A DNA stretch of 64,000 nucleotides, taken from the NCBI GenBank assembly GCA_965216155.1, contig CBDCFD010000006.1, forward strand, positions 930,001 through 994,000, in the 5' to 3' direction. Position numbers and translations under genes: made by a program. Source of the DNA: CATOSP01 sp965216155 (GTDB lineage Bacteria > Chloroflexota > Dehalococcoidia > Lucifugimonadales > UBA3495). Under the pieces are notes generated by a model that was not told the DNA's origin, made no database searches, and worked only from the letters and a program-made list of their open reading frames with translations. Below, piece by piece: positions 50,741-59,790 of the stretch. Each line of letters opens with the position of its first letter. The first letter of the stretch is position 1.

Positions 50741-51589
50741 GTGACGGCGTCGAAACACAGTTCAGCGCCTGGCCCCTGTGCCTATGGAAACTCGCGGTCT
50801 TGCCGCCCATTATCAGCCCAACGAAGGCTTCTTGACCGTCTGGGCCTCCACTCAATCTCCCAACCGTGTGAGGCGCCAACTGGCGGGGTTGTTGGGTCTC
50901 TCCGATGGAAATGTGAGGGTTATCGCTCCAGATGTGAGGGGCGGGTTCGGAGAGAAGGACCGGCCACCGCCTTTTCCCAGATTGTTGCGGACCAGCTTGG
51001 TGTAACCCCCGGCGATGTCGAGGTACTGCACGGGGATACGGCGGTAGTGCCCTCGGGAGGTGGGACCGGGGCGACTCGCGCAACGGTGGTTGGAAGGTCT
51101 GAGCTCCATCTCGTGTCCCGGGAAGCCCGGGGGAAACTCACCCGGATTGCCGGCCACTTGCTGCAGTGCCCGCCGGAGGACGTCGTGCTCCAAAACGGAC
51201 GGGCACTCAACAGCAGGGACCTTCAGCGAAACGTCACCTTCGCGCAATTGGCATCTGCGGCTCACCGGGAAGAGCAGTTGCCACCGGGAATCGAGGTGGG
51301 TCTCGACTTTAGCGGGAGCTTCACTCCAGGCCGCGCCTACCAGAGCCCCCACTCCTTCAGTACCCATGTGGTGGTGGAGGTTAACCCGGACACGAGTGAG
51401 ACTAAGATAGTCCGTTACGTGGCGCTCCACGACTGCGGCAGAATCATCAACCCAGCATTGGTGGACGGGCAGGTGCATGGAGGAATAGTTCAGGGCATAG
51501 GGCAGGCCCTATGGGAGGGAATGGCCTATGACGATGCTGGCCAGCCGCTCACCGGCAGCTTCATGGACGCTTCGGCGTTCGCCACATAG
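50741..51589 (+). pseudogene. xanthine dehydrogenase large-subunit (molybdenum) remnant
   Basis: Two pieces of an XdhA/CoxL-type molybdopterin subunit are joined by a deletion. The first, in the frame through 50778, reads RLAPVPMETRGLAAHY and VIAPDVRGGFGEKD. The second, in the frame ending at 51589, reads AFSQIVADQLGVTPGDVEV, GGTGATR and HDCGRIINPALVDGQ. The middle of the protein, the N-terminal part and the true C-terminus are missing, and a frame change lies near 50950-50970. Non-functional. Confidence 0.75.
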
Positions 51590-51754
51590 ACACGCCCCTG
51601 ACGGCGGAAAAGGTCTGGAGAGCGATACACGGCTTGGTGTCTCCCGGCTAGCATATTCTCGCCGCAGCGGACCGGCGGGCACACTCAATCTACCGTTTTG
51701 TGGTAACATACCGGATAGAAAACTTGACCCTAAGATGACTGAGGAGGAGTTCAC

Positions 51755-52219
51755 ATGGCCACTATGATCGACGGTGAGTCGTACCTGGGCAAGGTACTGG
51801 TCCGTCCGATTTCCCAATCCAAGGAGGTCACGGTGTACCTGTGGCCCATGCGGTGCCTGAAGAGCAAATTCGGCGGGCCCACCTTAGGCGTGGACGTTCG
51901 CGGGACCGAGATCATCCGTTTCGACCCCCACGGCTCCAGGGGTCACTGGCACAAGGGCGGATATGACAAGTTGGGTGCCGGTGGCTCCCACGTAGATTTC
52001 CCCGAAGGGGTAGTAGAATCCCAGGCGCAGGTCGCATGGGCTTTGGACCATCTCAAGGAGCAGACCCAGCAGTTGCTCTCCGAGGCGGGATACGCCGACG
52101 AGGCCGCCTCGGTTGACTCCGAGATGCTGGCTTCGGTCACCGAGGCCATCAAGGTCCATCTGGCAGAGCAGGGTGACATGACTCCCAGGGCCATTGCCGA
52201 GGGCTTGGTCACCGCTTAA
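51755..52219 (+). CDS. hypothetical protein
   Basis: 154 residues. The N-terminal half is compact and rich in Gly, His and aromatic residues (YLGKVLVRPISQSKEVTV, FDPHGSRGHWHKGGYDKLG). The C-terminal half is helical and acidic. ATG at 51755 has GAGGAG, and an extended -10 (TGG-TAACAT at 51702-51710) precedes it. It ends at a clear terminator, so this is a self-contained transcription unit. No family assigned. Confidence 0.7.
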   Translation: MATMIDGESYLGKVLVRPISQSKEVTVYLWPMRCLKSKFGGPTLGVDVRGTEIIRFDPHGSRGHWHKGGYDKLGAGGSHVDFPEGVVESQAQVAWALDHLKEQTQQLLSEAGYADEAASVDSEMLASVTEAIKVHLAEQGDMTPRAIAEGLVTA

Positions 52220-52248
52220 CACTGCATCTTCGTATAACGGCAATGTTC

Positions 52249-52286
52249 AGGGGCGCGGCGCTTTAGGTCCGTGCCCCTTTTCTTTT
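52249..52286 (+). terminator. rho-independent terminator
   Basis: AGGGGCGCGG pairs with CCGTGCCCCT (one mismatch) and is followed by TTTTCTTTTG, 30 bases after the stop of the upstream hypothetical gene. Confidence 0.85.
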
Positions 52287-52300
52287 GTTTCCGGCGGCCA

Positions 52301-53101
52301 CTACAGTCCGATCAAAGACCGGGCGTTCTCGCCGAGGATTCCTTCCTTTTCCGCGTCGGTGAAAGGAAGTCCCAGAATGTACTCGGAGTCGGTGACCTGG
52401 CTGGCCAGGGGGAAGTCAGTCCCGAAGCAGACTTTATGTGCGCCGTGCTTGTTGAAGATGGCGGTTAGGGTTTCCGCGGCCACCTCTCGTAGCGACGGAG
52501 GCCAAGTGGTGTCTACCAGGACGTTTTCCTGTCCGAGCAGGACTCGCTCCGCTTCGTCGAGCATGTACATTCCGCCCAGATGGAGGGCGATGATCTTGAG
52601 CCGGGGAAACTGGCGGACTATGTTCATAATCCGTTCGGGAGCTGCGTATAGAGGGTCGTCGGGACTGCCGTTGGGGAAGCGGCCTGAGTGTATCTCCAGG
52701 GTCATGTCGTCACCCAACTCCTCATAAACAGGGAACATCTTCGGGTCGTCGGCGTAGAAGCTGTTCATCACGGGATGCAGCTTAATGCCCTTGATCCCGT
52801 TTTGGCGCAACCGCCGGATCTCGTCCGCCTTGTCCTCCAGTTCCGGATGAATCGCGCCGAATGGCACCAGCATTTCGTCCTGGATGCTGATGAGCCAGTC
52901 ATTGGCCCGCCTCACCTGGTCCGGCCTCTCCACCACGCCAAGCACCACCGACTTGTCCACGCCCGACTCTTTCATGTGGGCCTTGACGCCTTCCACCGTG
53001 TTGATACCAATGGCATCGAGTCCCATGTCGCGGACCATGGAATCGAGCACCGTGCCGGCGATCCTATCCGGCCAGACGTGGGTATGGACATCTACTCGCA
53101 T
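52301..53101 (-). CDS. amidohydrolase family (TIM-barrel metal hydrolase)
   Basis: 266 residues of the Amidohydro_2 type. The N-terminal RVDVHTHVWP carries the metal-binding HxH, a histidine follows in IKLHPVMNSF, another in LEIHSGRF, and the acidic ligand in CFGTDFPLA. Relatives are ACMSD-like decarboxylases and lactonases, so the reaction may be hydrolysis or decarboxylation. ATG at 53101. No operon partner. Confidence 0.85.
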   Translation of the reverse strand: MRVDVHTHVWPDRIAGTVLDSMVRDMGLDAIGINTVEGVKAHMKESGVDKSVVLGVVERPDQVRRANDWLISIQDEMLVPFGAIHPELEDKADEIRRLRQNGIKGIKLHPVMNSFYADDPKMFPVYEELGDDMTLEIHSGRFPNGSPDDPLYAAPERIMNIVRQFPRLKIIALHLGGMYMLDEAERVLLGQENVLVDTTWPPSLREVAAETLTAIFNKHGAHKVCFGTDFPLASQVTDSEYILGLPFTDAEKEGILGENARSLIGL

Positions 53102-53216
53102 GACAACCCGCCTACTTCGCCGCTTTCCAGGAGTCCACGGCGCTTGAGATCGTATCCCGGACAGGTCAACATGCTAATGCTTGCCAGGTACAGAGGCAAT
53201 ACGACGGTGTACGAGG

Positions 53217-53558
53217 CTAAGTCGTGCCGCGCAACCGCGGGTCCAAGACGTCCCGCATCGCATCACCCAGGAGGTTCCATCCGAACACCACCATGGCGAT
53301 GCATAGGCCGGGGAAGACCGCCTGCCAAGGCGCTATGCGTACGTTCTGGGCGGCCCCGGTCAACATGGCCCCCCAGGATGGCTCTTGAGGAGGTGCGCCT
53401 ATTCCGAGGAAACTGAGGCCAGCCTCGGCAATGATGGCGTCGCCCAGGTGGAGGGTGACAATCACGATGTAGAGCGAAAAACAATTGGGGATAATGTGCC
53501 GAAACATGATCCGCCAGTCGCCTACGCCCAGAGCTCGGGAAGCCAGGATATAGTCCAT
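53217..53558 (-). pseudogene. oligopeptide ABC permease (DppC-type) C-terminal fragment
   Basis: 113 residues equal to the last third of a DppC/OppC permease: the ATPase-contact EAA-like loop is at LASRALGVGDWRIMFRHIIP, followed by GLSFLGIGAPPQEPSWG and NLLGDAMRDVLDPRLRG. The first two thirds are missing. The break lies at about 53560, where the sequence passes directly into a truncated PQQ-repeat gene in another frame. Confidence 0.8.
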
Positions 53559-54172
53559 CTCTTCTCTCCGGTATTCCGGTCTAAAGCCACCGTCAGACCT
53601 GATCTGACGACGAAAACGACGATGTCACCCGCCGCGGCGGGCACGGAGCCGGAGGGCAATCCGCTGTGATATTCCCATCTGGACTCGCCGCGGTGACGGT
53701 CGAGCGCCACGGTGCGGCCGTCCTCTGTAGATAGGTAAAGGAGGTCCTCCGTGACGGCAGGCCCCGCAAATAGGGACTTGGCAGTACTAAAGCTCCACTT
53801 GACATGGGTGGGTCTGGGAGCCTCCTCGGGAGTGAAGCCCGTATTCGCCGCGGTGCGCCTGCCTTGTGGCCAGGATTGAGCGGTAATGGCCGGACTAATG
53901 GTGGAGGTTGCCGGAGGAGGGGGGAACAGCACGGAATCCAATGCAAAGCGTAGAGATAACCACCAAGCGATTAGCCCTATGGACAGACAGAGAAAGAAGG
54001 CGAATAGCGGCCGTCGTACGTGAATGCGCCGGCGCTTGGCGAGCCTCTCTCCCCGCTCGACGGACACCGGCTCGATGCCGGTGAGCAGGTACCAACAGTT
54101 GCTGCAACGATCACTATTTTCTACGCGGTTCACATGGCGGCATGAACGGCATACACGCACTAGCTGGACCAA
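53522..54172 (-). pseudogene. zinc-ribbon / PQQ-repeat membrane protein, truncated
   Basis: 216-residue open frame. Zinc ribbon CRSC..CSNC at the N-terminus, one membrane helix (LFAFFLCLSIGLIAWWLSL), a Pro/Thr-rich spacer, then two PQQ-type beta-propeller repeats (YLSTEDGRTVALDRHRG, VRSGLTVALDRNTGEKRW). A propeller needs more repeats; the frame runs out of PQQ sequence at about 53560, where dppC sequence begins. Probably a deletion scar. The ISAs1 element lies 25 bases upstream of the start and may have removed its promoter. Confidence 0.65.
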
Positions 54173-55358
54173 CTAAATGATCCAACCTCTCGGTGGGTTT
54201 AGGCCCCAGGGCAATTGCATCTGATTGAGCCAGCACCTTGAGTAGATATTCGGTGTCCCAGCCCGCCCGCTTACGCTTGGCGGCGATGCCGCCCTTGGAG
54301 GTGGTCTCGTGCTTGAGCATGTTAAGGGTCATGCGGCGCAGAACTGAGAGGTTCTCGGCTGCGTCGCCCTTCCTGACTCTGCTCTCGTCCTCACGGAAGG
54401 CGATATCGAGAACCCAATGGACTGAGTTCTCGATACCCCAATGTCCGCGGACAGCATTCAGCATTACGCCGGAGTCGCCAGGCAGACTGGATATGTAAAA
54501 TCGAGACTCGACAGATACTTTGCCATCAACTTCTCTCCTGGATTCCACCATTGCGATGCTGTTGAGCTTTTTCCACTGCCGGCGGTCATCCAGATAGCTT
54601 ATAAGGTCCGGGTCAGAGATAGTCCAGCATCGTCCAGTCTCGATTCGACCATGACTCTTTTCCAGAGTTTCATGGAAATCGTGGGGTACACTGGAAAATT
54701 CTGCCTGGCGCGCGAGGTTGAATGTGTCCTTCACGTCCTGATATAGCTGTGGCTGGTTCTCCTTGAGTGCCAGTACGTAGTCAGCCCCTTGCCCGGTGAT
54801 GGTCTGGGCAATCTCCTTCTGGCAGCCCATCGCGTCTATGGTGACAATGCACCCCGGCACCTCCAGCACTCGCAGCAACTCTGGTATGGCCGTTATCTCA
54901 TTGGATTTGGCATCCACCTTGGTCTGACCCAGAATCATGCGATGGGCCGAGGCCCAGGCGCTCACCATGTGAATTGCTCCCTTGCCAATACGTTTGTCAT
55001 GGGAACGCCGGACTGTCTTGCCGTCGATGGCTACGATCTGTCCTTGCGTCACATTGCTCACCCTCCGAACCCATTCGATGAAGCCGGCCTCGAACTGCTT
55101 GGCGTCCAACATCGCAAAGACCCGGCCGAAGGTGTCGTGCGACGGGATGCCGTTGGGCAGATCGAGTATCCCGCTGAGCCATTCCTTCTTTGACTTGCCG
55201 AACAACTCCACATCTACACAGGTATCAGCCCCACACACGACGGCGCAGATGGCAATGGTTACTATGTCGATTAGCTTGTGCCGCTTGGTTCGATCAATCC
55301 GGGGGTCTTTCAGATTTGAGAACTGTTCGGTCAGCGGGGATACGGGCCTATTCTCCAT
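54114..55358 (-). CDS. ISAs1-family transposase
   Basis: DDE transposase of about 414 residues from ATG 55358, which has GGAG upstream (an ATG at 55388 lacks a ribosome site). The acidic triad is in VAIDGKTVRRS, VTIDAMGCQK and WGIENSVHWVLD..EDESRVR. The N-terminal FSNLKDPRIDRTKRHKL is typical of ISAs1. The frame has no stop inside the element: it reads through the terminal repeat and target duplication and ends 93 bases outside, adding about 31 residues of host sequence. Confidence 0.92.
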   Translation of the reverse strand: MENRPVSPLTEQFSNLKDPRIDRTKRHKLIDIVTIAICAVVCGADTCVDVELFGKSKKEWLSGILDLPNGIPSHDTFGRVFAMLDAKQFEAGFIEWVRRVSNVTQGQIVAIDGKTVRRSHDKRIGKGAIHMVSAWASAHRMILGQTKVDAKSNEITAIPELLRVLEVPGCIVTIDAMGCQKEIAQTITGQGADYVLALKENQPQLYQDVKDTFNLARQAEFSSVPHDFHETLEKSHGRIETGRCWTISDPDLISYLDDRRQWKKLNSIAMVESRREVDGKVSVESRFYISSLPGDSGVMLNAVRGHWGIENSVHWVLDIAFREDESRVRKGDAAENLSVLRRMTLNMLKHETTSKGGIAAKRKRAGWDTEYLLKVLAQSDAIALGPKPTERLDHLVGPASACMPFMPPCEPRRK

Positions 55359-55437
55359 GAGGCCGCTCCAATTGCAAGAGTGGCCCATATTCTAAACTAT
55401 GTCTAAAATTTAGATGCGATTGCCCTGGTTTAGGCCC
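54197..55437. mobile_element. ISAs1-family insertion sequence with 10-bp target duplication
   Basis: The element spans 54207-55427 (1221 bp). Its ends are inverted repeats beginning CAGGGCAA(T/T)(T/C)GCATCT. The host sequence GTTTAGGCCC is repeated at 54197-54206 and 55428-55437. Both the ends and the duplication are intact, so insertion is recent. It carries a single transposase gene. Confidence 0.9.
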
Positions 55438-55509
55438 TCCGGGAGTTGACTTGTGACATTATACGGCTTAGACTTCCGGGTGACCCCATTTTAAGCTCAG
55501 GGAGGAGCT

Positions 55510-55791
55510 ATGGAAGGCAAAGTCCAGATCGAGATTACCTACTGCGTACCTTGACAGCACCACGCTACCGCCACGTGGATGGCGAATGAATTCTTCCGTT
55601 TCTACGGTTCCGATGTCGCGATCACCATCTCCCCGCGTGGACAGGGCATCATGGAAGTATTCCTCGATGGTGAGAGGATCTTCGATAAGAAGGCCGAGGG
55701 AATTTACCCCGACCTGTCCAGGGTCCGTGAAATGCGGAAGGTCATCGAAGCGAAACTCGACAGCCTAGCCGCGGTCCCGGCCGACGACTAG
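55510..55791 (+). CDS. SelW/Rdx-family selenoprotein 2 (in-frame UGA = Sec)
   Basis: 93 residues if UGA at 55552-55554 is read as selenocysteine. ATG 55510 has GGAGGAG upstream. The start VQIEITYCVPU places the CxxU motif at residues 12-15, and the frame continues as WMANEFFRFYGSD, GIMEVFLDGERIFDKK and AEGIYPDLSRVREM, all characteristic of the SelW/SelT (Rdx) family. Without readthrough an ATG at 55579 would give only a 70-residue protein lacking the active site. About half identical to selenoprotein 1 around the motif. Ends before a terminator. Confidence 0.85.
55569..55584 (+). promoter_or_regulatory. bacterial SECIS-like hairpin of selenoprotein 2
   Basis: CGCCA pairs with TGGCG around CGTGGA. 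The CGCC-n-CGTGG-nn-GGCG core starts 14 bases after the UGA, identical in core sequence and spacing to the hairpin of selenoprotein 1. Confidence 0.6.
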
Positions 55792-55843
55792 ACTTGCATT
55801 GTCCGCCCACCCGTACTCGGGCGCGGCAAGCTAACGCCAAGGT

Positions 55844-55877
55844 TGAGCCCCTCCGAATCCGGGGGGGCTTTTCTTTT
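55844..55877 (+). terminator. rho-independent terminator after selenoprotein 2
   Basis: AGCCCC..CCG pairs with CGG..GGGGCT and is followed by TTTTCTTTT, between the convergent selenoprotein and tmk genes. Confidence 0.8.
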
Positions 55878-55883
55878 GCGTTG

Positions 55884-56567
55884 TTACTCTTGGGCCGCCG
55901 GGTCCAGCCTCGCTGCCACTGTTGCCCAGACCTTCTCAGCTATCCGTTCGGGCGATTCCACGGCGTCTATGATGGTCCAGCGGCCCGGGCTTTTCTTCGC
56001 GAGCGCCAGAAAACCTCTCCGAACTCGCCTGTGGAAGCCGAGGGCCTCATCTTCGAAACGGCGCTCACCCGCAATATCTTCCCTGGGCATCGGCTCTTGT
56101 CCATCAAGGTCCAAGGCCAGTTGGGGGATCCCGACCCGGCGCAACCCCTCCGCGGGCTCCAAGTCAAGAAGAAATGTGACGTCCGGCGCACAGCCGCCGG
56201 TGGCGAACAGGTTCAAATAGCCGATTACGTCCAAGTCCACCTTCCGGCCGTAGCCCTGATAGGCGATGGTGGATGCTTCGAAGCGGTCGGCGATGACGTG
56301 GAAACCGTCTGCCAGGGAGGACTCTATCCTTTGATTGACCAGCTCCGCCCTGGCTGCCGCGAAGAGAAGTAATTCGGCCTTGCCGGTCAGTGGTTGGCTG
56401 CTCTTCAGGTATGACCGCAAGTGCTCACCCAGAGGCGTGCTGCCCGGCTCGCGGACCAGGGTGGCGCGCTCCCCTGCCTCCCATAGCCTGTCATGCAGCA
56501 ACTGTGCTTGGGTGGACTTCCCCGTTCCTTCACCACCCTCGAATGAAACGAACAACGGCATGGCCAT
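55884..56567 (-). CDS. tmk: thymidylate kinase
   Basis: 227 residues; phosphorylates dTMP to dTDP. P-loop FEGGEGTGKSTQA at residues 9-21, the DR motif in VIADRFEASTIAYQG, and the LID region further on. Slightly longer than average at the C-terminus. Last gene of the pdxS-pdxT-unknown-R3H ATPase-tmk operon, 44 bases after the R3H gene. Confidence 0.95.
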   Translation of the reverse strand: MAMPLFVSFEGGEGTGKSTQAQLLHDRLWEAGERATLVREPGSTPLGEHLRSYLKSSQPLTGKAELLLFAAARAELVNQRIESSLADGFHVIADRFEASTIAYQGYGRKVDLDVIGYLNLFATGGCAPDVTFLLDLEPAEGLRRVGIPQLALDLDGQEPMPREDIAGERRFEDEALGFHRRVRRGFLALAKKSPGRWTIIDAVESPERIAEKVWATVAARLDPAAQE

Positions 56568-56611
56568 CCACCTATCCCCCCGAGGTTAGCGGCGCGGAGT
56601 CGACAGGGCGC

Positions 56612-58231
56612 TTAGGGCCTGTAGAACATGACGGAACGGCTGGGCTCCCGGCCCCGGCTGGTTGACGCTACATTGTAGCGGTTTCCGAGGAGGTGTTGGA
56701 GACGGCGGACGTATGACCGCTGGGGCGACAACTGGATGGAGGTCTCTCCGCCCAAGACCCGCTGGGCCGCCTCTTCTGCTTCTTGCATCGCCTGTTCCAA
56801 TACGGCCTTGTAGTCCTCTTCGGAGGGTTCGGGTCCGGCCGGAACTCTACCGTGCTCCTTGGCGAGGGTACGCAAAAAGTCCCGGACCTGGGGCATGGTG
56901 TTCTTTCGCAGGACGTAGACCGGCGTGCCGCTGGCTTCCGCGATTCGGACCAATTGAGAACCCCGCCGGTAATGGGTCTTGGTGGTCAGGACCGCGTCGG
57001 CCCGCCTCAACTCGTTCACCATCTCGACGGAGACTCCGGACTCCGATCTGGCTGCTTCAAGTTTGTCCCGGCCAATCCCGAAGAGAAACACCCGGATATC
57101 TAGGTCGTCATCCTTGACCGGAAGGTCTTCGAAGGACTGCTGCGGCGGACTAATAGACTGCTGTGGTGTGGGCGAATAGTTGGCGTTCCAGGGCGCGGGC
57201 GCGGCTTCACTCGGCCTGGCTGCGGCCTGGCTGCGGTTTACCTTTCCGCCCTCGTCCAACCAACGGAGCTCCGGAGCGACGGGAAACCCGCGCAACCACT
57301 GGTCGACCACGTGGGCGACTCCGTCGTGGACGGCTACCCGCTCCCAGCTCTGAATCTCGACCACAACGTCGAAGGTGGGAGGCGCCTTGCGCTCCAGGAC
57401 GGTCTTCTGGGTGCCCCGGTATCGGGCTTCCTGGTCTCCAAGCGTGACAGCCTGCACGCCGCCCACCAAATCCGACAGCGTTGGATTCAAGACCAGGTTG
57501 TCCAGAGTGTTTCCATGGGCTGTGGCAACGAGCTGTACGCCACGCTCGGCGATGGTCCGGGCGGCGGCGGCTTCACGCTCCGTGCTCATCTCGTCGATGA
57601 TCACAACCTCGGGCATGTGGTTTTCGACGGCCTCGATCATGACGCCGTGCTGCTTCTCTGGGGTGGCTACTTGCATCCGGCGGGAGCGGCCAATGGCCGA
57701 GTGGGCCACATCCCCATCACCGGCGATCTCATTGGAGGTATCTACTATGACGACCCTCTTCCGGGCGTCGTCGGACAATACCCGGGCCATCTCACGGAGC
57801 ATGGTGGTCTTGCCGACACCCGGGCGCCCCAGAAAGAGGATGTTCTTGCCGGACAAGGCCAGGTCCTCGATAATCTTGATGGTGCCAAACACCGCCCGGC
57901 CCACACGACAAGTGATCCCCACCACCTGTCCCTTGCGGTTGCGAATGGCGGATATCCGGTGGAGTGTCTTTTCTATGCCAGCCCGGTTGTCTCCCCCGAA
58001 CTCTCCGAGGCGGCTAACGACGCTTTCCAGGTCGTCCCACGTGATTTGCTGGTCCGACAGAGGGACATCACCGGATGGAAAACGGGCCTCGGGCAACCGG
58101 CCCAGGTCCAGGACCACCTCAAGCAGTTCCTCCACGTCATCCCGGCTGCGCAGGGCAACCATTACCCGCGGGGGCAGAGCATCAAGTAGACGGTCCAGTT
58201 CTTCACGGACCGACTGTACGACCATCGCCAA
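56612..58231 (-). CDS. AAA ATPase with R3H domain (Ycf45/SpoIIIAA-like)
   Basis: 539 residues. Walker A FLGRPGVGKTTMLREMARV and Walker B PEVVIIDEMSTE form an ATPase like SpoIIIAA and plant/cyanobacterial Ycf45. After a proline-rich linker, a second alpha/beta domain (RVFLFGIGRDKLEAA...) leads to a C-terminal R3H single-stranded nucleic-acid binding domain (LLGNRYNVASTSRGREP). Start TTG 58231 with GGAGG seven bases upstream. Likely an RNA- or DNA-acting ATPase; exact role unknown. Confidence 0.85.
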   Translation of the reverse strand: MAMVVQSVREELDRLLDALPPRVMVALRSRDDVEELLEVVLDLGRLPEARFPSGDVPLSDQQITWDDLESVVSRLGEFGGDNRAGIEKTLHRISAIRNRKGQVVGITCRVGRAVFGTIKIIEDLALSGKNILFLGRPGVGKTTMLREMARVLSDDARKRVVIVDTSNEIAGDGDVAHSAIGRSRRMQVATPEKQHGVMIEAVENHMPEVVIIDEMSTEREAAAARTIAERGVQLVATAHGNTLDNLVLNPTLSDLVGGVQAVTLGDQEARYRGTQKTVLERKAPPTFDVVVEIQSWERVAVHDGVAHVVDQWLRGFPVAPELRWLDEGGKVNRSQAAARPSEAAPAPWNANYSPTPQQSISPPQQSFEDLPVKDDDLDIRVFLFGIGRDKLEAARSESGVSVEMVNELRRADAVLTTKTHYRRGSQLVRIAEASGTPVYVLRKNTMPQVRDFLRTLAKEHGRVPAGPEPSEEDYKAVLEQAMQEAEEAAQRVLGGETSIQLSPQRSYVRRLQHLLGNRYNVASTSRGREPSRSVMFYRP

Positions 58232-58233
58232 TC

Positions 58234-59175
58234 CTACGCCTCCACAGGGGCCATACCATGTTCCATCACCGGTACAGCCACCGTCTTGATTAGAACCGTA
58301 TATCGCGCAACTTCCTGTAGTCCACGCCTGAGCAATGCTTCTCTCTCCCGATTGTGGTAATCGGGGACCAGCCAGCGGTGTAACCCTGGACAGGCCATCG
58401 CTTGTTCCAACATCGCAGGCAGTGCGTCCGGATAGCCGGGATGGGACATCATCCGCCCCATGTTCGTTCCCTTGTGTGTGCCGAGAGTCAACAGCCCGGT
58501 AACCTTGTCCTCCAGCCGGAGCACCAACTCTTGACGCCGGCGACCATCAGGCTCCTGGCCATCGCGCCATTGGTCGAAAGTCAGACCGAGGCCGTTACGC
58601 ACTTGCTGGGGAGTTGCGGCGCAGTACAACTGAAACAGCGGATAATCGTCCTGGCCTGTGCGGTCCTGCAGCAAGCCAATAGGCTGAGCGCGGTCCTGGT
58701 TGTTGCCTCTGACATGGCCTTCCAAGAGACTTTCGTTTAGCAGTGGGAAAAACCCGGCGCGTTGGGCGCGAGACACCAGCGGACTCATGGCGGGGACTCT
58801 AGTCAGTATGCGTTCCGCCCGCCGGGTGCCGGCCATTGGCACAATCTCGTCGAGCAGGGCAAGAAACGCCGGGTTATCGGGGCCGTACCATTTATCGTTG
58901 GGCACCTGTACTTGATCCGGGATGTATAGTTTGTCTATCTCCCAGACCCGGTGCCCCCGCCTGGTGCGGGCCGACACCATTCCATCCAGGGACATTCCGC
59001 TCCAGGAAAGCAGAGTGACCCGGTCCCGTGGTTGGACCAATGCGTCGCGCCAAATTGCCGACCGTCTCAGGTCTCCTCCAAACGGAAGGGACTCGTTTGG
59101 ACAAACCAGGTTCGGTCCGTTTGGAACGTTCAGGAACAGGCATCGCATGGCGTCGCTAATGCGTATGCTCTGCAT
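58234..59175 (-). CDS. conserved-type hypothetical protein (possibly N-acetyltransferase-like)
   Basis: 313 residues, soluble. The order RLEDKVTGLLTLG followed by helical segments and LVPDYHNREREALLRRGLQEV vaguely recalls GNAT folds, with HNREREALL near the position of a terminal acetyltransferase helix; this is weak. ATG overlaps the pdxT stop by one base and the R3H gene follows after two bases, so the three are tightly coupled. Confidence 0.65.
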   Translation of the reverse strand: MQSIRISDAMRCLFLNVPNGPNLVCPNESLPFGGDLRRSAIWRDALVQPRDRVTLLSWSGMSLDGMVSARTRRGHRVWEIDKLYIPDQVQVPNDKWYGPDNPAFLALLDEIVPMAGTRRAERILTRVPAMSPLVSRAQRAGFFPLLNESLLEGHVRGNNQDRAQPIGLLQDRTGQDDYPLFQLYCAATPQQVRNGLGLTFDQWRDGQEPDGRRRQELVLRLEDKVTGLLTLGTHKGTNMGRMMSHPGYPDALPAMLEQAMACPGLHRWLVPDYHNREREALLRRGLQEVARYTVLIKTVAVPVMEHGMAPVEA

Positions 59176-59768
59176 TACTCCGCCGCCGAAGGGGATCCCT
59201 CGGACGCAAGGTTGGCGAAGAACTCGTGGAAACGTGTGTCGCCCGTCAACTCCGGGTGAAAGGACGTTACCACCAACGTTCCCTGCCTGGCGGCCACAGG
59301 TTCACCGTCCGGAAGGGATGCCAGTACCTCTATGTCCTGGCCCACTCTGATGATCTTTGGCGCCCGGATGAATACACCATGAAAGGGGTCCGGCCCCAGC
59401 CCGGTTATTTCAAGGTCTTGTTCGAAGCTATCAACCTGCCGCCCATAGGCGTTGCGGTGGACTCCGATATCCATTAACCTCAGCGGGACGGGGTCTTGTT
59501 CGGTGATTTCCTGAGCCAGCATTATCATACCGGCGCAACTGCCCCACACTGCTTTGCCGTCCCCGGCCATTCGGGAGATGGCGTGCCGGAGGTGGTAGAT
59601 GTCCATAAGCCGACTAAGCGTAGTGCTTTCACCCCCCGGGATTATCAACCCATCCGCACCTTCCAAATGGGCCGGCAACCGGACCTCCCGGTTTTCTATC
59701 CCCAGCTTATTCAGGACCGCTATGTGTTCGGCGAAGTCGCCCTGTAACGCGAGAACACCTATTTTCAA
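59175..59768 (-). CDS. pdxT: pyridoxal 5'-phosphate synthase glutaminase subunit PdxT
   Basis: 197 residues from TTG 59768, where IGVLALQGDFAEH, the family start, begins; a longer frame to 59861 overlaps pdxS and adds unrelated residues. The triad is C in VWGSCAGMIM, H and E in FHPEL. GGESTT is the glutamine site. Supplies ammonia to PdxS. 22 bases after pdxS. Confidence 0.94.
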   Translation of the reverse strand: MKIGVLALQGDFAEHIAVLNKLGIENREVRLPAHLEGADGLIIPGGESTTLSRLMDIYHLRHAISRMAGDGKAVWGSCAGMIMLAQEITEQDPVPLRLMDIGVHRNAYGRQVDSFEQDLEITGLGPDPFHGVFIRAPKIIRVGQDIEVLASLPDGEPVAARQGTLVVTSFHPELTGDTRFHEFFANLASEGSPSAAE

Positions 59769-59790
59769 CTCGGCTTGCTGTCCGCTGGCG

